Positions 9,014 through 20,511 of a DNA stretch of 46,455 bases are shown here, piece after piece. Both the position numbers and the translations under genes were made by a program. Within the stretch, counting starts at the first letter, position 1; each line of letters opens with the position of its first letter. Origin of the DNA: Chara braunii. Lineage: Eukaryota > Streptophyta > Charophyceae > Charales > Characeae. The DNA lies in NCBI GenBank assembly GCA_003427395.1, contig BFEA01000381.1:174893-221347 (forward strand), read 5' to 3'. The notes under the pieces are model-generated. The model ran no database searches. It saw only the letters and a program-made list of their open reading frames with translations, and had not been told where the DNA came from.

Positions 9014-12000
9014 ATGGATGAGATCAGGAGAAGGGCAAACGAGAAAAGGGCTATGGGGGATTGGAGCGCCCAAGGAATCATTATAAAGAGTTGGAACATC
9101 AACGGTCTGGGGAATATCGTGGATAAAGAAGAAAAATGGAATGATATCTGCAGCGGACTAAAAGCGAACAGTAATGCACTGTAAGACATAATTTTATTGC
9201 AAGAAACACATCTTTCCTTCTCCCCAGAGCATAAGAGAATCCGTAAGATTATCACAAGAAAGTTAGGTGGAATAAGAGACGAAGTATGGGCAGCAGATGC
9301 TAACTCAAACACGAAAGGTACAGCCATTCTGATCCCCAAATCTTCTAGATTCCACACAAATGGTTGTGTCTTGAACAAGGAGGCTGACCTCCAGGAAGGT
9401 AGATGGTGTTCAATGCATCTGAAGTGGAAGGAAGAAGAGTTTCACCTTTATAGCGTCTATGCTCCAAACGAGACAGCGCAAAGAGTGACCTTTATAGAGA
9501 ATCTGAGCAGTGTTATACCGCCTATAGTACCGTGTATCCTAGCAGGGGACTGGAATGCCACCCTCGACCCAGGAATAGACTGTATTTCACGGTTCTCATG
9601 CTACCAACACACAGGGGGCCCGTCCAATTCAAAACCTGATGATTGACCAAGGGCTAATCGACCCTTTCAGAACCCTGCACCCAACCGAGAGATCCTTCAC
9701 CCTAATAAAAAAGAATCATGTGTGTCACACCGCATTCTCACGAATAGACTATTTCTTAGTGTCGGGCTCTATCATGGGAGCGGTGAAGGAGGCGAAAATC
9801 CTCCCCCTGGCACCCTATCCAAGTCTGGATCATAAGCCTATAGAGATAACTATTGGGTTCGAACCACAAGTAAAGAAAGGCGTTGGATTCCATAAATTGA
9901 ATAACTCTTTACTACTTAGTCAAACATTCCATGAAGGAATACACGAATTCTGGTGCGCTAGAAGTATGAGCTTTCTACCCAACCAGAACCGTTGGGAATG
10001 GTTTGTGGAGAGCTACTCCTTACTTGCAAAAACAGTTGCAGAAATGTCGAGGGAGCTGGCCTCTATGAGAAAACAGAGAAAACGCAGACTCGAACAAGCT
10101 CTAACAATAGCGGAACTCAACTTACGTGATGACCCATCCTCACCGCTTTACACTAATGTCTTTGAGAAAGCTCGCGAGGAACTTGCTATGTGGAGATGGT
10201 GGGAGCTAAAAGGTTTACAAATAAGAGCTAGAATGTGCGACTACGAACTCAACGAGTCAATGACGAAGCATTTCTTTGCACGAATCAATGCAAATACGAG
10301 GGCATCCACAATAAGCAAGCTGAAAACCCTTTCCAACCCGACAAAAATAGTGGAAACCAGTGAAGAAATTATGGAAGTCGCCAAGGAATTTTATCAGGAA
10401 TTACATCACACAAAGACCCGCCTTACAACACCGAATGCCACCGTGGAAGCTAGACAACGGATGCTACAGTACCTGGAAAAAACAATATTTGTGGAACAAG
10501 CTTCAGAAATGGACAAACCCCTCACAAAAGAAGAGCTGCTACAAGCCCTCAAAAACATGAACAACGATAAGGCACCAGGGATTGACGGCTTAACGAAAGA
10601 GTTTTGGGAGAAATTCTGGCCAGATCTAGGGGGGGACCTCATGAATTTTTACCAGCTTTGAGAGAGGTGGTCTGGGCAAATTAATAAGCAGCAGCGTGGT
10701 TACACTGCAGTATAAAAAGGGGGAAAGGGAAAACGTCAAAAACTACAGGCCTATTTCGTTACTCACACTACCATATAAAATTTTGGCCAAGGCCCTATCG
10801 GCCAGAATCACGAGAATAACAGATAGATGCTTCCACATCGATCAAACAAGTTTCATTCCAGGTCGCTATATATTGGACAATGTCTTAACACTCAACGAAG
10901 CAACCAGCAAGGTCAGAGAAAAGAGGATAAACACAGCGATAATGTTTTTCGATTTTGAGAAGGCCTACGACCAAGTCAATTGGGATTTCATGGACGCAAG
11001 CATGGAACGAATGGGAGTGGGACCAATCTTTAGGAAATGGGTCGAAGTCCTATACAATGACGCTTCAGGATGTGTACAGATCAATAACTTCCTGTCTGAA
11101 AGCTATAGTATATCACGCTCGGTTAGGCAAGGGGACCCGCTTGCACCATCGATCTTCCTATTTGTGATGAAAGCTATTGCTTCCTTTCTACGGAAAGATC
11201 CGTCAATACACAGATTACCGGAGGTCAATGTAGGAACACCCCATCATCTCAAGTTCCCGACAGTAATAATGTTTGCAGATGACATGACTGTTCTGATCAG
11301 AGCCCCGGATTCATCCTTTATGGCACTCTCTAGGGCAATGGAAGCATTCAGACTGGCATCAGAAATGAAAATCAATTGGAAAAAAACTATAGCCTGGTGG
11401 CTTTCGGAGGACCCTATTCCGAATCTGCAAGGTCCGGAGGCAGACATGTCCTGGGACACGCCGAACACCCCCACTCGATACTTAGGCATCCTCATGATGC
11501 GAAGGGGTCTGGCACCACAGATGGGCCCAAATATGTTAGCTAATCAATTGAACAAACTGGGGAGATGGGGTCAAACATGCACCTCATTGATGGGTCGGGC
11601 TTTGGGCCTTAACACCTCCGTTTTCTCCATGATGTGGTATATTGCGGCAGTATGGACCATCCCAGATGACTCACTAAAAGAACTGAATCGGGTAGCAAGA
11701 GCATATCTGTGGACGGGCAATCCTAATAGAGGAAACTGTATCCCTAAAATAGCCTGGCAGTACATTACAAGGAAGCCATCTCAAGGGGGACTGGGGATTA
11801 TAGACCCGAAATGCGAGACAAAAGCTCTCCAAGTGAAATGGGTTGTTCGGTTGCTGACAAAACCAGAAACGGCATGGAACAAACTCGCCTTGGAAATTAT
11901 ACGGGCGTTAGCCCCGATCCCATCGCCAAGAAACATGACTGGTCTATTCTGGGTAATGAACAAAGAATGGTCGCTGAAAAAAAGGAGGAGGAGAATTAGA

Positions 12001-13509
12001 GGGGAAACATCACAGAACGCTGATATTCAGCACTCTCCGTACTGGGCGACTCTCATCCGGATTTGGAGAACAATTATGCCTAAGAATTCCAACAGACCTA
12101 AGTCTAAAGACGAAATATTGAGGCAACCACTATTTGGTAATGAGTGGGTGAGGAGCGAGAGCGATCAACCCCTGTTCCTAAACCATAGGTGGCTCTCTTG
12201 GGTAAAGAATGGGGTTTGGACAATTGGACACCTATGGAACGATGACAGGAAGGACTGGATAACTGAGCAGGAGCTGAGTACTCTGCTCAAGGGGTGTCAC
12301 AGGAGAGGCCTCAATCTACAGTAAATAACGGGGCTGGTCCCGCCAGAATGGAGAGAGATGTTGAAACAGGGAGGGGAATGGAATAGCGGAGAATGGGGGG
12401 TTAAAATTCAAGAAAGCAGACCCACTAGAGCGTTTCAATTTTCACAATTACAACAAGGATCGACCACCCAGGCGATTTTCACATCCTTCCCTATCACGCA
12501 CACAGNGAAGGGCANGCCGCTGGTTGTGAATGCTGATGTAGAAACCACAGTCATGGAACACTTCCTGCTTAGAAAAGTGAGAGTGTTANGGGAGTGGCCT
12601 AAATCGATTTTCAGAATCGACACGGCCATTCGGGACCTAGAGTTCGACCCGGGGGAGTGGGGATGGAAACCGGACAAGGAGAAAAATGTCAAGAAGCGCA
12701 CCTTCATACAGGAATACACGGTTAAGCTAGGGTACAAACTGATGCTAAAAACGAAAAATCCTGATCCCGTAGTCAAAGCAAGATGGCTAAAGTTATTAGG
12801 CCAAGAGGCGGATAAAATTACAAAGATCCCGTGGAAAGCATACAAAATGATCAGACCAGTCAAAATCAGAAGCCTTCAATGGTTAGTCACTTACGCAGCA
12901 TTACCAGTCAATCAGTGGCTACATATCAGGAGGAAAGAGTCTGCACCGGATAGTTCTGACCTTTGTAAGGTGTGCACGGACAATGCAGTAGAGGACATAG
13001 TACACTGCCTAATATACTGCAAAGAAGCAACAGACTACTGGGCGAGAGCATCCACCCTTTGGGATTCCCTCTTCACTTCCCCATTCCCTGAGAAACCCAT
13101 CCAACTCCTCCTCCTGATTGACACTCCTAAATGGCCACGGAAAGCAGAAAGGACTCGGTATGAGCTTATCAGGAAGACCTCCCTATGGGTCATATGGAAG
13201 GAAAGATGCAGCAGAACGATCGAGGGAGCTTCAAACGCACGGGAGAGAGTCTGGGTGGAGACAAAGGTCTTGATACAGGCAGAGATTTTATGCAGATGGA
13301 AGAGGATCAAGAGTACATGGACAGAAGATGAAGAGCAGCGAAAGAAGGCTAGAAGCAAGTTCATCAAGACGTGGTTAGTAGGGGGGAAAATTGCGGAGAT
13401 ACGGGATGACCGCATTTGCTGGAAGGAATGGCACAACTCTGCTTCAAGAAGGAATGTGGAACAGCGGAGCACAGAATCAGAGCATGGAACTTCAGAGCCA
13501 GAATCCTAA
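9014..13509 (+). pseudogene. LINE ORF2: APE endonuclease, reverse transcriptase, zf-RVT, broken
   Basis: The start ATG at 9014 follows a 110-bp spacer after ORF1. Endonuclease motifs: SWNINGLG (about 9094), LLQETHL (about 9197), YAPN, GDWNATLDP (about 9547), RIDYFLVS and LDHKP. RT motifs: KNYRPISLL (about 10741), FFDFEKAYD with the first catalytic Asp (about 10948), RQGDPLAPSIF (about 11131) and FADD (about 11275). A zf-RVT module follows at about 12850-13030 (LCKVC, then VHCLIYC). Lesions: TAA at 9182-9184 where the flanking codons suggest Gln, a frameshift near 9600, a frameshift with TGA near 10660, and TAA at 12322-12324. Ambiguous bases lie at 12506, 12516 and 12589. No RNase H domain is seen. 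Length (about 1,490 codons) suits an L1-clade ORF2. All catalytic motifs are present but split over frames. Confidence 0.9.
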
Positions 13510-14118
13510 TTGAGACAGCTCAGCTCTCGGGTCACTACTTCAGGCACACAACAATGGGGATCTGAATGCAGACCGATAAGAATAAGAGCAAGGGGGATTT
13601 CTGAACAAGGAGCAGGGTGAGGAGACGTGGACAAAGATGGAATCAAAGGAAAGACGGAGGTCGGTGTTCGGTGGACACAATGATACAAAGGTGGTAGACA
13701 TAAGGATAGGATGTGGGAAGACAAGGGTCAGACAACAAACGACACAACTGCAAAAAAACGAGTAGCTGCGGGAAGGAGATTGCAACAAGATACAGGGCCA
13801 GAAGCAGTAAGGTTGATGTCCCGGAGCTGCTACAAAAAGACGAGGTGTTAGGGTTTAGGGCTTTAGCGGTTGCTCAGGCAAAAGGAAAAGTAGGCGGAGT
13901 GGGAAGAGATCAGATTGATAATGACAATAGAGACTTTTTCTAGGTAAAACGATGGCATCTGGCAGACCTAAATGTTCAGTCTGAGAGGAAAGAGAGGGGA
14001 TGGGCAAGCTGGCAGTCAATCCTCCGCTGAGATGGAGCAATCAATGCTGTCCAGGGGTCCTTCGGCCAGACGGAAGGAAGCGTGAGTGAGTCCCAATGAT
14101 GTACTATTTCTTGACTTG
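13510..14118 (+). other. probable LINE 3' untranslated region
   Basis: Purine-rich non-coding DNA between the ORF2 stop (TAA 13507-13509) and the gap. Neither a poly(A) tail nor a target duplication is visible before the N run. Confidence 0.55.
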
Positions 14119-14263
14119 NNNNNNNNNNNNNNNNNNNNNNNNNNNNNNNNNNNNNNNNNNNNNNNNNNNNNNNNNNNNNNNNNNNNNNNNNNNNNNNNNN
14201 NNNNNNNNNNNNNNNNNNNNNNNNNNNNNNNNNNNNNNNNNNNNNNNNNNNNNNNNNNNNNNN
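14119..14263. other. assembly gap (145 N)
   Basis: 145 unresolved bases. By comparison with the intact R copy about 30-40 bp of R plus the LINE 3' end should lie here. Confidence 0.99.
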
Positions 14264-14539
14264 AGTTACACCAATGTCTTCCCCCTCTTTCCTCCTCATC
14301 CCTCTTCTTCTTCCTTACTCCTCCTCTTAATAATCAATTAAATGCAACTACAAATGAATGACTGAACAGGAATCATATCTGTTCCTCCTTACTACCAGTC
14401 ACTCAAGAAACCACTTTTCAGCCCTAACCTCACTTCTCTCTCCTTCATATCATCTAGTAGGGCTATAGCGGAACATCCCTCCTCATCACAGATGTTCAGA
14501 AGGACAACGCAAACACCACTATGTTAGTCCTCTCCCTTC
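14264..14539 (+). repeat. dispersed repeat R, right part of copy 1
   Basis: Aligns with about 24838-25120 (TACACCAATGTCTTCCCCCT, later CAATTAAATGCAACTACAAA). It ends exactly where the truncated E1 5' LTR begins. Confidence 0.88.
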
Positions 14540-15117
14540 CCCGCCAAAACACAGATTGAGAACACTGCTGATTTCTGGGATTTGCCGCTGGAATGAATGC
14601 CTTGCTGAGATTCCCACATTCTGCTGTGGTTTCCAAGTCTGTGTGTGTGCGTGCCTGCCGGTTTGCATGCCTGTCTGACTGCTTGTCGGCTGAGTGTGTG
14701 TGTGACCCCCAAGGGTACTTGGGGTTGAAAGGCCCTGCAGGGCCGGTACTTACCTGTGGCCGTGACTTTGAGGGTTGCAGCGGGGAAAACACTCAAGTAG
14801 CAGGGGTAGGCCCACGGCACTTAAGGCAGCGGGGAAAACACTCAAGTAGCAGGTACACCGGTACCACTCAAGTAGTGGCAGAAGTGTCGGGTACTGGAGG
14901 CCGAGCAGAAGAAGACAAAAAGTTGGCATTTTTAGAGGCCCAGTAGCGGTAGGCTAGAGGTAGGCCGGTATCAGTCAACGTAGCTCAAGTCTCGGGCCTG
15001 TCTGGACGATAGCAGAGCGTGCAATGATGTTTCCCTCCGAAAGGGAGGAGGTACCGGTTGCTGGGAGGCCACTCGGCCTAGGAAGTCACCGCCCAAGAGG
15101 CCAGTAGGCCGCTATAT

Positions 15118-15216
15118 CTTCCGGAGGAGCAAGCAGCTCCTCCTCATTTGCGGTATGCAAGGATTGNCTTCCGGAGGAGCAAGCAGCTCCTCCTCATTTG
15201 CGGTATGCAAGGATTG
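15118..15216 (+). repeat. 49-bp exact duplication around a single N
   Basis: The 49 bases at 15118-15166 recur exactly at 15168-15216, separated only by one N at 15167. The 3' LTR shows the same structure at 23837-23935 with N at 23886. This is best read as two overlapping contig ends joined without merging. Confidence 0.85.
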
Positions 15217-15803
15217 GCGACATGCTGCTGGAGCCAAGCGCTGGACTTGGGCAGCGCTGCCTGGAGGTGACAAGCAGCTGGGCGCTCAGACTGGCTATGG
15301 CGCGGAGCCCAGCCTGAGGAGGAGGAAGAAGGGGGAGAAGGAGGAGAGTGGCGAGGTACCTACCTGGCTATGGTGGACACCGTCTTCATCACCTTGTTGG
15401 GCGCTGCATCTGACTGGCCTCAGTTGGGGTAGTGCCGCACCAAGGAAGCTCGAGGCAGAGTCAGGCATGGCGGCTTAGTCAGCAGCGGCATAGCTGCTTT
15501 GGGTTCTCCTTTGGGCAGGAGTGCAGCGACATAGCTGCTTTGCGTTGTCCTTTCCACAGGAGGGCAGGGCCCTCAGTAGTCCGCCATAGCCTAGGCATGT
15601 GAGAGGTGGAAGAAGGGTGGGAAGCCATAGATATGGTGGACCTATTGTGATGTCAGCAGTAAGAGGGAACTTCGGACATTGATTCTGGTTCATCCACTCA
15701 TTGTTATTATTATTACTGGAAGAAGAATTAGATTCGCGAAGTGAAGGAGTAGTAGGAAGGCGGAGAGAGAAGGGGGATTCGTCATTGGTCTTGCTGGTGT
15801 ACA

Positions 15804-15858
15804 TCTTCTTCTTCTTCTTCTTCTTCTTCTTCTTCTTCTTCTTCTTCTTCTTCTTCTT
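15804..15858 (+). repeat. (CTT)n microsatellite in E1 5' LTR
   Basis: About 18 CTT/TTC triplets here against about four at the matching place in the 3' LTR (24519-24532). The expansion postdates insertion, or contraction occurred in the other copy. Confidence 0.9.
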
Positions 15859-15951
15859 TCTCTCTTTTTTGGTCTCTATCTCTTTCGCAATAGGGTGGCA
15901 TTGTCTTTCATTGTGAATTTGCACTTTGGGAATGACCAGGATCGTAACAAT

Positions 15952-15963
15952 TGGTATCGGAGC
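15952..15963 (+). other. E1 primer binding site (tRNA-iMet type)
   Basis: TGGTATCGGAGC lies two bases after the LTR end. It differs from the plant initiator-Met PBS TGGTATCAGAGC at one base. Minus-strand cDNA priming site. Confidence 0.88.
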
Positions 15964-17295
15964 GGACTTACTTGCTGACGAGAGGTGTTAGTCACCTCAA
16001 ACCTGATTCCGAATTAGGTTAGGGCTAACCTAATCTCGGATTAGGGTTGGAAGTTGGGGTTAAGCGAGGCAGTGAGGTGGGTGGATACTGCCCCCACCTG
16101 GTTAGGTCATGTAGGGTCGACATCAGACCTGACCAGGTTGCTTGTGTGATTGGATGGGGTGGTGAGACACAAAGGAGGCTGATTGGAGTAAGCGAAAGGG
16201 AGTAGAGAGTGAGAGGTACTCGCACCTGGAATCTGCACTTCAAGAAGACATTGAGTGACTTTTGGGCTTCCCCTCAAGAGGGAGACTTGATCGGAGGCTG
16301 CCATATCTGCATCGAAGAGCTGCAAGTTGCTACTTGAGTCTTCAGACATCGATGGAGGATCCGGCGTTGTAACAAGGGTGTAGGGAGGCCCTCTTGGTCA
16401 TGTTCGAACACTTCGTGTAGTGGTAGCTAGGGGTCAGGAGGACCTATGAGAGAGGGAGTTGAGTCGTTATCCATCTTTGGAGGCCAGGCCTCACAGGTAA
16501 GTGCCGTGTGACCTGGTTATGCCCTTGGGAGGTTGCTTGGTGCTTCGTGGCCTGTTGGGGTGTGCTGGGCTCTCTTCCTCTTCTCTGCGGTCTTGGTTGT
16601 GTGTGTGAGCATGTGGATTGCTTTCTCACCTGATGGATGGATGGATGATGTATCTTGTTCTCAATAACATATCTTTCTACGGTGCATTCTCGTTTCACTT
16701 CTGAACGTCTGTAGGGGTAAGTTCTTGCTGAAAGTTGTCTTTTCCTTTTCAGTATGGTAGAGGCAGTTTGGCACTGACTTGGTACACCTATCTCGTTGGT
16801 CCTGGTCCACGACCTACTTGGGACCCTTCGGGACTCAGTGGGACCAGGCCCAATGGGACAGGACATTTAGGACCCAAATCTGTTACCGTCAATGCATCTC
16901 TTTGCTGTGCTGAATTTGTGCGGCATACGACTAGTAACGACATTCCTTTCAAGGGGATCTTGACTGGTCTTGCTGCATGTTCTCACATACTGCCCTGCGT
17001 CTGGCTCGGCGACCGTCTGCACTTCTCGAAATCTCCATTGCTGCAGTTAGTTTTCTTCGGCTGACTTATTGTGGTACACGTTCCTTGTCAGATTAGACAA
17101 GAGGGGATCTCCAGCTAATCCGATCGGCCTGTTCGTTAAGTCAGTCCTCTCTTTTTATTTGTTTTTATTTAATTATTTATTTTTTTTCTGTTGCGCGAAT
17201 GCCATTCTCTAAGTCCAAATGAATTGCCGCTCCGGCTACGAGTTCTACCTTCTCCTCTTTGTGATTTATCTGTTTTTCTTTTATCTGAACTACCT
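15964..17295 (+). other. E1 untranslated leader
   Basis: Non-coding. A 20-bp dyad TTAGGTTAGGGCTAACCTAA lies at 16014-16033 (9-bp arms, GG loop). It also holds strong splice-like signals described separately and GGGACC-rich stretches near 16800. The start of the leader (TTACTTGCTG, AATTAGG repeats) resembles the leader of the minus-strand element at 37730-37975. Confidence 0.7.
16497..16752 (+). other. candidate leader intron
   Basis: CACAG|GTAAGT at 16492-16502 is a consensus 5' splice site. GTCTTTTCCTTTTCAG ending at 16752 is a strong polypyrimidine-AG acceptor. They would define a 256-nt GT-AG intron wholly in the leader. A second donor-like GGTAAGT sits near 16715 and another acceptor (TTTTTCTTTTAG) ends at 17699. 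Prediction only. Confidence 0.4.
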
Positions 17296-18040
17296 ATGTC
17301 CAGCATTGAGACGCGTGCACAAAAAGCGGAAAGAGAGAGAAGGGAGAGTGAAGGTATTATTTTTGAGAGTGTGAGGAGCGGTAAGAGGAGTGTTCGTCCA
17401 AACGTAAGCAAAGTGCGGACCCCTCTTGAGAGATCTACTGACACCCCATCCTCCAGCATGGCAGACATCACATCCGACCAATGGAAGGTCATGCTGGACG
17501 CAGCAGCCGAGAGCGAGAAACCTTTCTTTCAGAAACTTTTTGAGGACGCAATGCATAGAGAGAGGGAGGCAGAGGCAGCAACCAAAGCCACAAGTATTGC
17601 TACACAAGTGGCCCTCCTCGAGGTTAAGTCCAAATGAATTGCCGCTCCGACTTGGAGTTCTACCTTCTGCTCTTTGTGATTTATTTGTTTTTCTTTTAGT
17701 TGAACTACCTACGTCCAACATTAAAACGCATGCACAGAAAGCGGAAAGAGAGAGAAGGGAGAGTGAAGGTATTCTTTTTGAGAGTGTGAGGAGGGGTAAG
17801 AGGAGTGTTTGTCCAAACGTAAGCAAAGTGCGGACCCCTCTTAAGAGATCTACTGACACCCCATCCTCCAGCATGGCAGACATCACATCCAAGCAATGGA
17901 AGGCCATGTTGGACGCAGCAGCCGAGAGCGAAAAACCTTCCCTTCAGAAACTTTTTGAGGACGCAATGCACAGAGAGAGGGAGGCAGAGGCAGCAACCAA
18001 AGCCATAAGTATTGCTACACAAGTGGCCCTCCTCGAGGTT
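17211..18040 (+). repeat. 415-bp tandem duplication across the gag start
   Basis: Unit 1 is 17211-17625 and unit 2 is 17626 to about 18040; both begin AAGTCCAAATGAATTGCCGC. Unit 1 keeps the gag ATG (17296) and unit 2 has ACG there. Because 415 is not a multiple of three, reading from unit 1 into unit 2 shifts frame and ends at 17637. Confidence 0.93.
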
Positions 18041-19417
18041 CCGAAATCTAGGTATGACCGGTTCCAAGAGAAGCTAGCTGTTGCCGTAGCAACCTTGGTT
18101 CAATTGCGGACCTTGGAAGATCTTGAGTCCCGCGTGACAACTCTAGAGCAGCGGAACCAAGAGCTGCAGGCTGAGATAGTCAGCCTCAAACAGTCCCAAT
18201 TGTGTGCCCCACGTCCTCCTAATCCTCCACCTGCTGCAGTCCCAGTCTCTCAGCCTAACACAGTCCTCATGTCGAGAGCAAGTGGAACTGTGACGAGCGA
18301 AGAAACCGGTGCCAACTCCTCAAGCGTTAGCGCCGACAATTCTGCAGTGGTCCTAGTCCCAAATGCAGGAACATCAGCCCAAAACGATGCAGTTCTTACT
18401 GGCGTACAATACAGCGGTCCCGTAGTGGACAAGAGGGCGGCCACACTGCCGTCCAAGTACGACGGGAAGGGGGGCATCACCTCTTGGATCAGCTCTATGC
18501 GCTCATATTTCGAGGTACTGCGAACACCACAGGAAGACCGAAGCATGATCATGGGCACAAATACTGAGTCTGCCGTACGGAGTTTCATAGAACTCCAGGC
18601 TGTTACTGCAGGTTATGAGAGGATTGACCTGGCTGAATGGCTAAAAGCAACTCCTGTACATACCCTTGAGGACTTCCTCATCGCGCAGTATCAAGATAAG
18701 CACGCTGCGTTCAAGGCAAGGCTAAGGCTTGAGTCCCTCAAGGGCCAAAAGTGGAGGACTTCCATGCAGGCTTTGGAGCAGCACTTGACTGGTATGTTCC
18801 CCACTCCAAACCTGGGATGGACTGACGTGTCTTGCATGGATGTAGTGACGGGAGTGGCCCCTGAAGACTATGTCTCCCGGCTAGGACTCACGGACCATAC
18901 GACCTGGCATGAGCCACTGACGGATCTAGTCAACCTAGAAGCTAAGGACCTCGCCAGGCGTGCGAAGACATCCGCTGCAGGTAGAACCTCACGACCCAAG
19001 TAGTACGGAAGCAGCAATCAGCTTGCCCTGCATGAACATCGAGAGGCTGAGGATCAGTCCTATGCGGATGATCGGTCTCTAGATGACGATCTAGAGCTGG
19101 ACTCTGATGTGGGTTGTTCTACATCAGCCCTTGAGTCTGACATAAATACTGAAGAGAAATGCAATGCCTTTAAAAAGACTGCTTCAAGCAAGGGGCCTAA
19201 TCGTGGTTCAGGTAGGGGAACTATAGCACACCTCCCTAAGAATGCAAAGATCCTTGAGAAGTCGGAGGATGCTTCCACTAAGCCTTGCGAAACCCTCCGC
19301 ATTAGTCAAAAACAATGGGAGAGAAGATCCAAATTACGCATGTGCTTGCATTGTCAAAAGCCTGGGCACGCTGTGTAAGAATGTTATCGTCTGCAGGGAA
19401 ACAAGCAAAGGGCGTAG
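17296..19417 (+). pseudogene. E1 gag (capsid domain, zinc knuckle), broken
   Basis: Gag packages the element RNA in virus-like particles in the cytoplasm. The first copy starts MSSIETRAQKAERERRES at 17296 and dies at 17637 because of the tandem duplication. The second copy, in another frame, continues through a predicted coiled coil (about 18110-18200) and a capsid-type region (ITSWISSMRSYFEVL near 18478; DFLIAQYQDKHAAFKARL near 18670). TAG stops it at 19001-19003. A further segment ends with the zinc knuckle CLHCQKPGH at about 19345; its last Cys follows a TAA stop at 19376-19378. So there is a duplicated start, a lost ATG in unit 2 and two or more stops. The capsid region itself is long and clean (17708-19000). 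Confidence 0.85.
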
Positions 19418-20511
19418 AAGAGTCATCAACACTCTCCACAACAAGGGAAGTTGAACAGTCAGCTGCAGGCCCCTCCAAGGAGCCTGAATCTGATCAACAG
19501 CCTGCTCCTGAAGCCCGAACTGATGCTGAAACCAAGGTTGTTGCAGTCCAAGTACATTACACTAAGCCTTGGGAGGAGACTAAGGAATTCAACTTCCACT
19601 CTCACCAGGAACATTGGCTGCAGCTCAAGCAGCAACGCCGTCTTCAAGGGAGTGTGGAACTGATCTTCTTTAAGCTGCTCATTAATCGCCGATACATCCG
19701 TGTGTTGATTGATAATGGCTCAACGACTAACTTCTTTTCTCCTAACGGGATTTGTAAGGCGGGCCTGGGAATGAAGCAAGTGGATTTGCAAAACCCTTGT
19801 CAGACCCAGGTAGGCAACCAAAAGGTTACCACCTCAACACATGTTGTCAAACGTGTGCGCATCACTTTTGACAAGGATCGCACTGTCACACATGAGCTGA
19901 ACTTTTACGTCTTGGACAAGTGTACTTTCGACGCGGTCATTGGCTTGGGCTGGTTAAAGGCTCATTGTCTAAGGACCACGTGGGCGGATACTCAGTTCGT
20001 GGTGCGTAATGCCAGTGGGAACGAGCGTAGCGTTCTATTGGACGAGACGCGTGAGTCCCCTGTGACTCCTTTGAGTAACAAATTCTGCAAATCAGTGCGT
20101 AGGCGCAAGGAAGTTGAGCATGTGCATGTAACTCTTGTAAAGCCTCTCCATGCGCGTTCTACTTTTGCTGCATTTTCTACCTCGGAAAATAATTCTACTT
20201 CTACTATCTATACTTCTTTTCCATCTACCATCTCTACTTTTGCTCCATCTACTTCTGCTATCTCTACTTTTGTTTCATCTACTTCTACTGCAAAGAATCG
20301 GGCTACTTCTGATCCAAGTACTTCGAATTCGGTTGTAATTGTTGTAAATTCTCAATCTGATCTGATTTTCTCTCTCCTGATGAGGATGATCCTCCACCGG
20401 AAGTCCCAACAAACATTCGTCGTCAAATAGATCGATTTCCTGAAGTTCTGGTTGAACCTCGTGGAGTTCCCGAGCGTCCGGTCAAACACAAGATCGAGAT
20501 AATAGAAGGGA
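19418..20511 (+). pseudogene. E1 aspartic protease and linker to RT, broken
   Basis: The retropepsin domain would cleave Gag-Pol. The open frame around 19430-20360 holds the active-site loop as VLIDNGSTTNFFS (about 19702), with Asn where Ser or Thr is usual (D-S/T-G). A later FDAVIGLGWLKAH segment (about 19930) matches the second conserved retropepsin motif. A Ser/Thr-rich low-complexity linker (20160-20330) follows. The frame shifts near 20365 into a linker with [11 protein letters not shown], then shifts again before RT. The changed catalytic triplet suggests a weak or dead protease even without the frameshifts. Confidence 0.75.

Larger units (their letters stand above)
3583..14118 (+). mobile_element. 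L1-type LINE with long tandem-repeat leader (defective)
   Basis: Everything between the interruption of R at 3582 and its resumption after the gap at 14264 could be one non-LTR retrotransposon. It would comprise a 2.6-kb repetitive leader, ORF1 (RNA-binding, zinc knuckle), ORF2 (APE endonuclease, RT, zf-RVT) and a 0.6-kb 3' region. ORF order and motifs are those of the L1 clade. The 3' tail and target duplication would lie in the N gap, so the right boundary is not seen. Assigning 3583-6208 to the element is inference from the R break; that region could also hold other insertions. Confidence 0.6.
14540..15949 (+). repeat. E1 5' LTR (first 8 bp missing)
   Basis: Matches 23259-24645 throughout and ends GTAACA just before the PBS. 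It contains a GGAGGAGC...GCTCCTCC inverted repeat near 15122 and a TATATC sequence at about 15113, a possible weak TATA element. A long CTT tract lies near the end. The missing TGTAATGA head implies a deletion or recombination at this end. Confidence 0.92.

Noticed and set aside
13845-13865. Telomere-like GGGTTTAGGGCTTTAG
   Set aside because: Only one to two degenerate units, not an array.
16014-16033. TTAGG-type dyad as a telomeric remnant
   Set aside because: The inverted symmetry and its place after a PBS fit a leader hairpin better.
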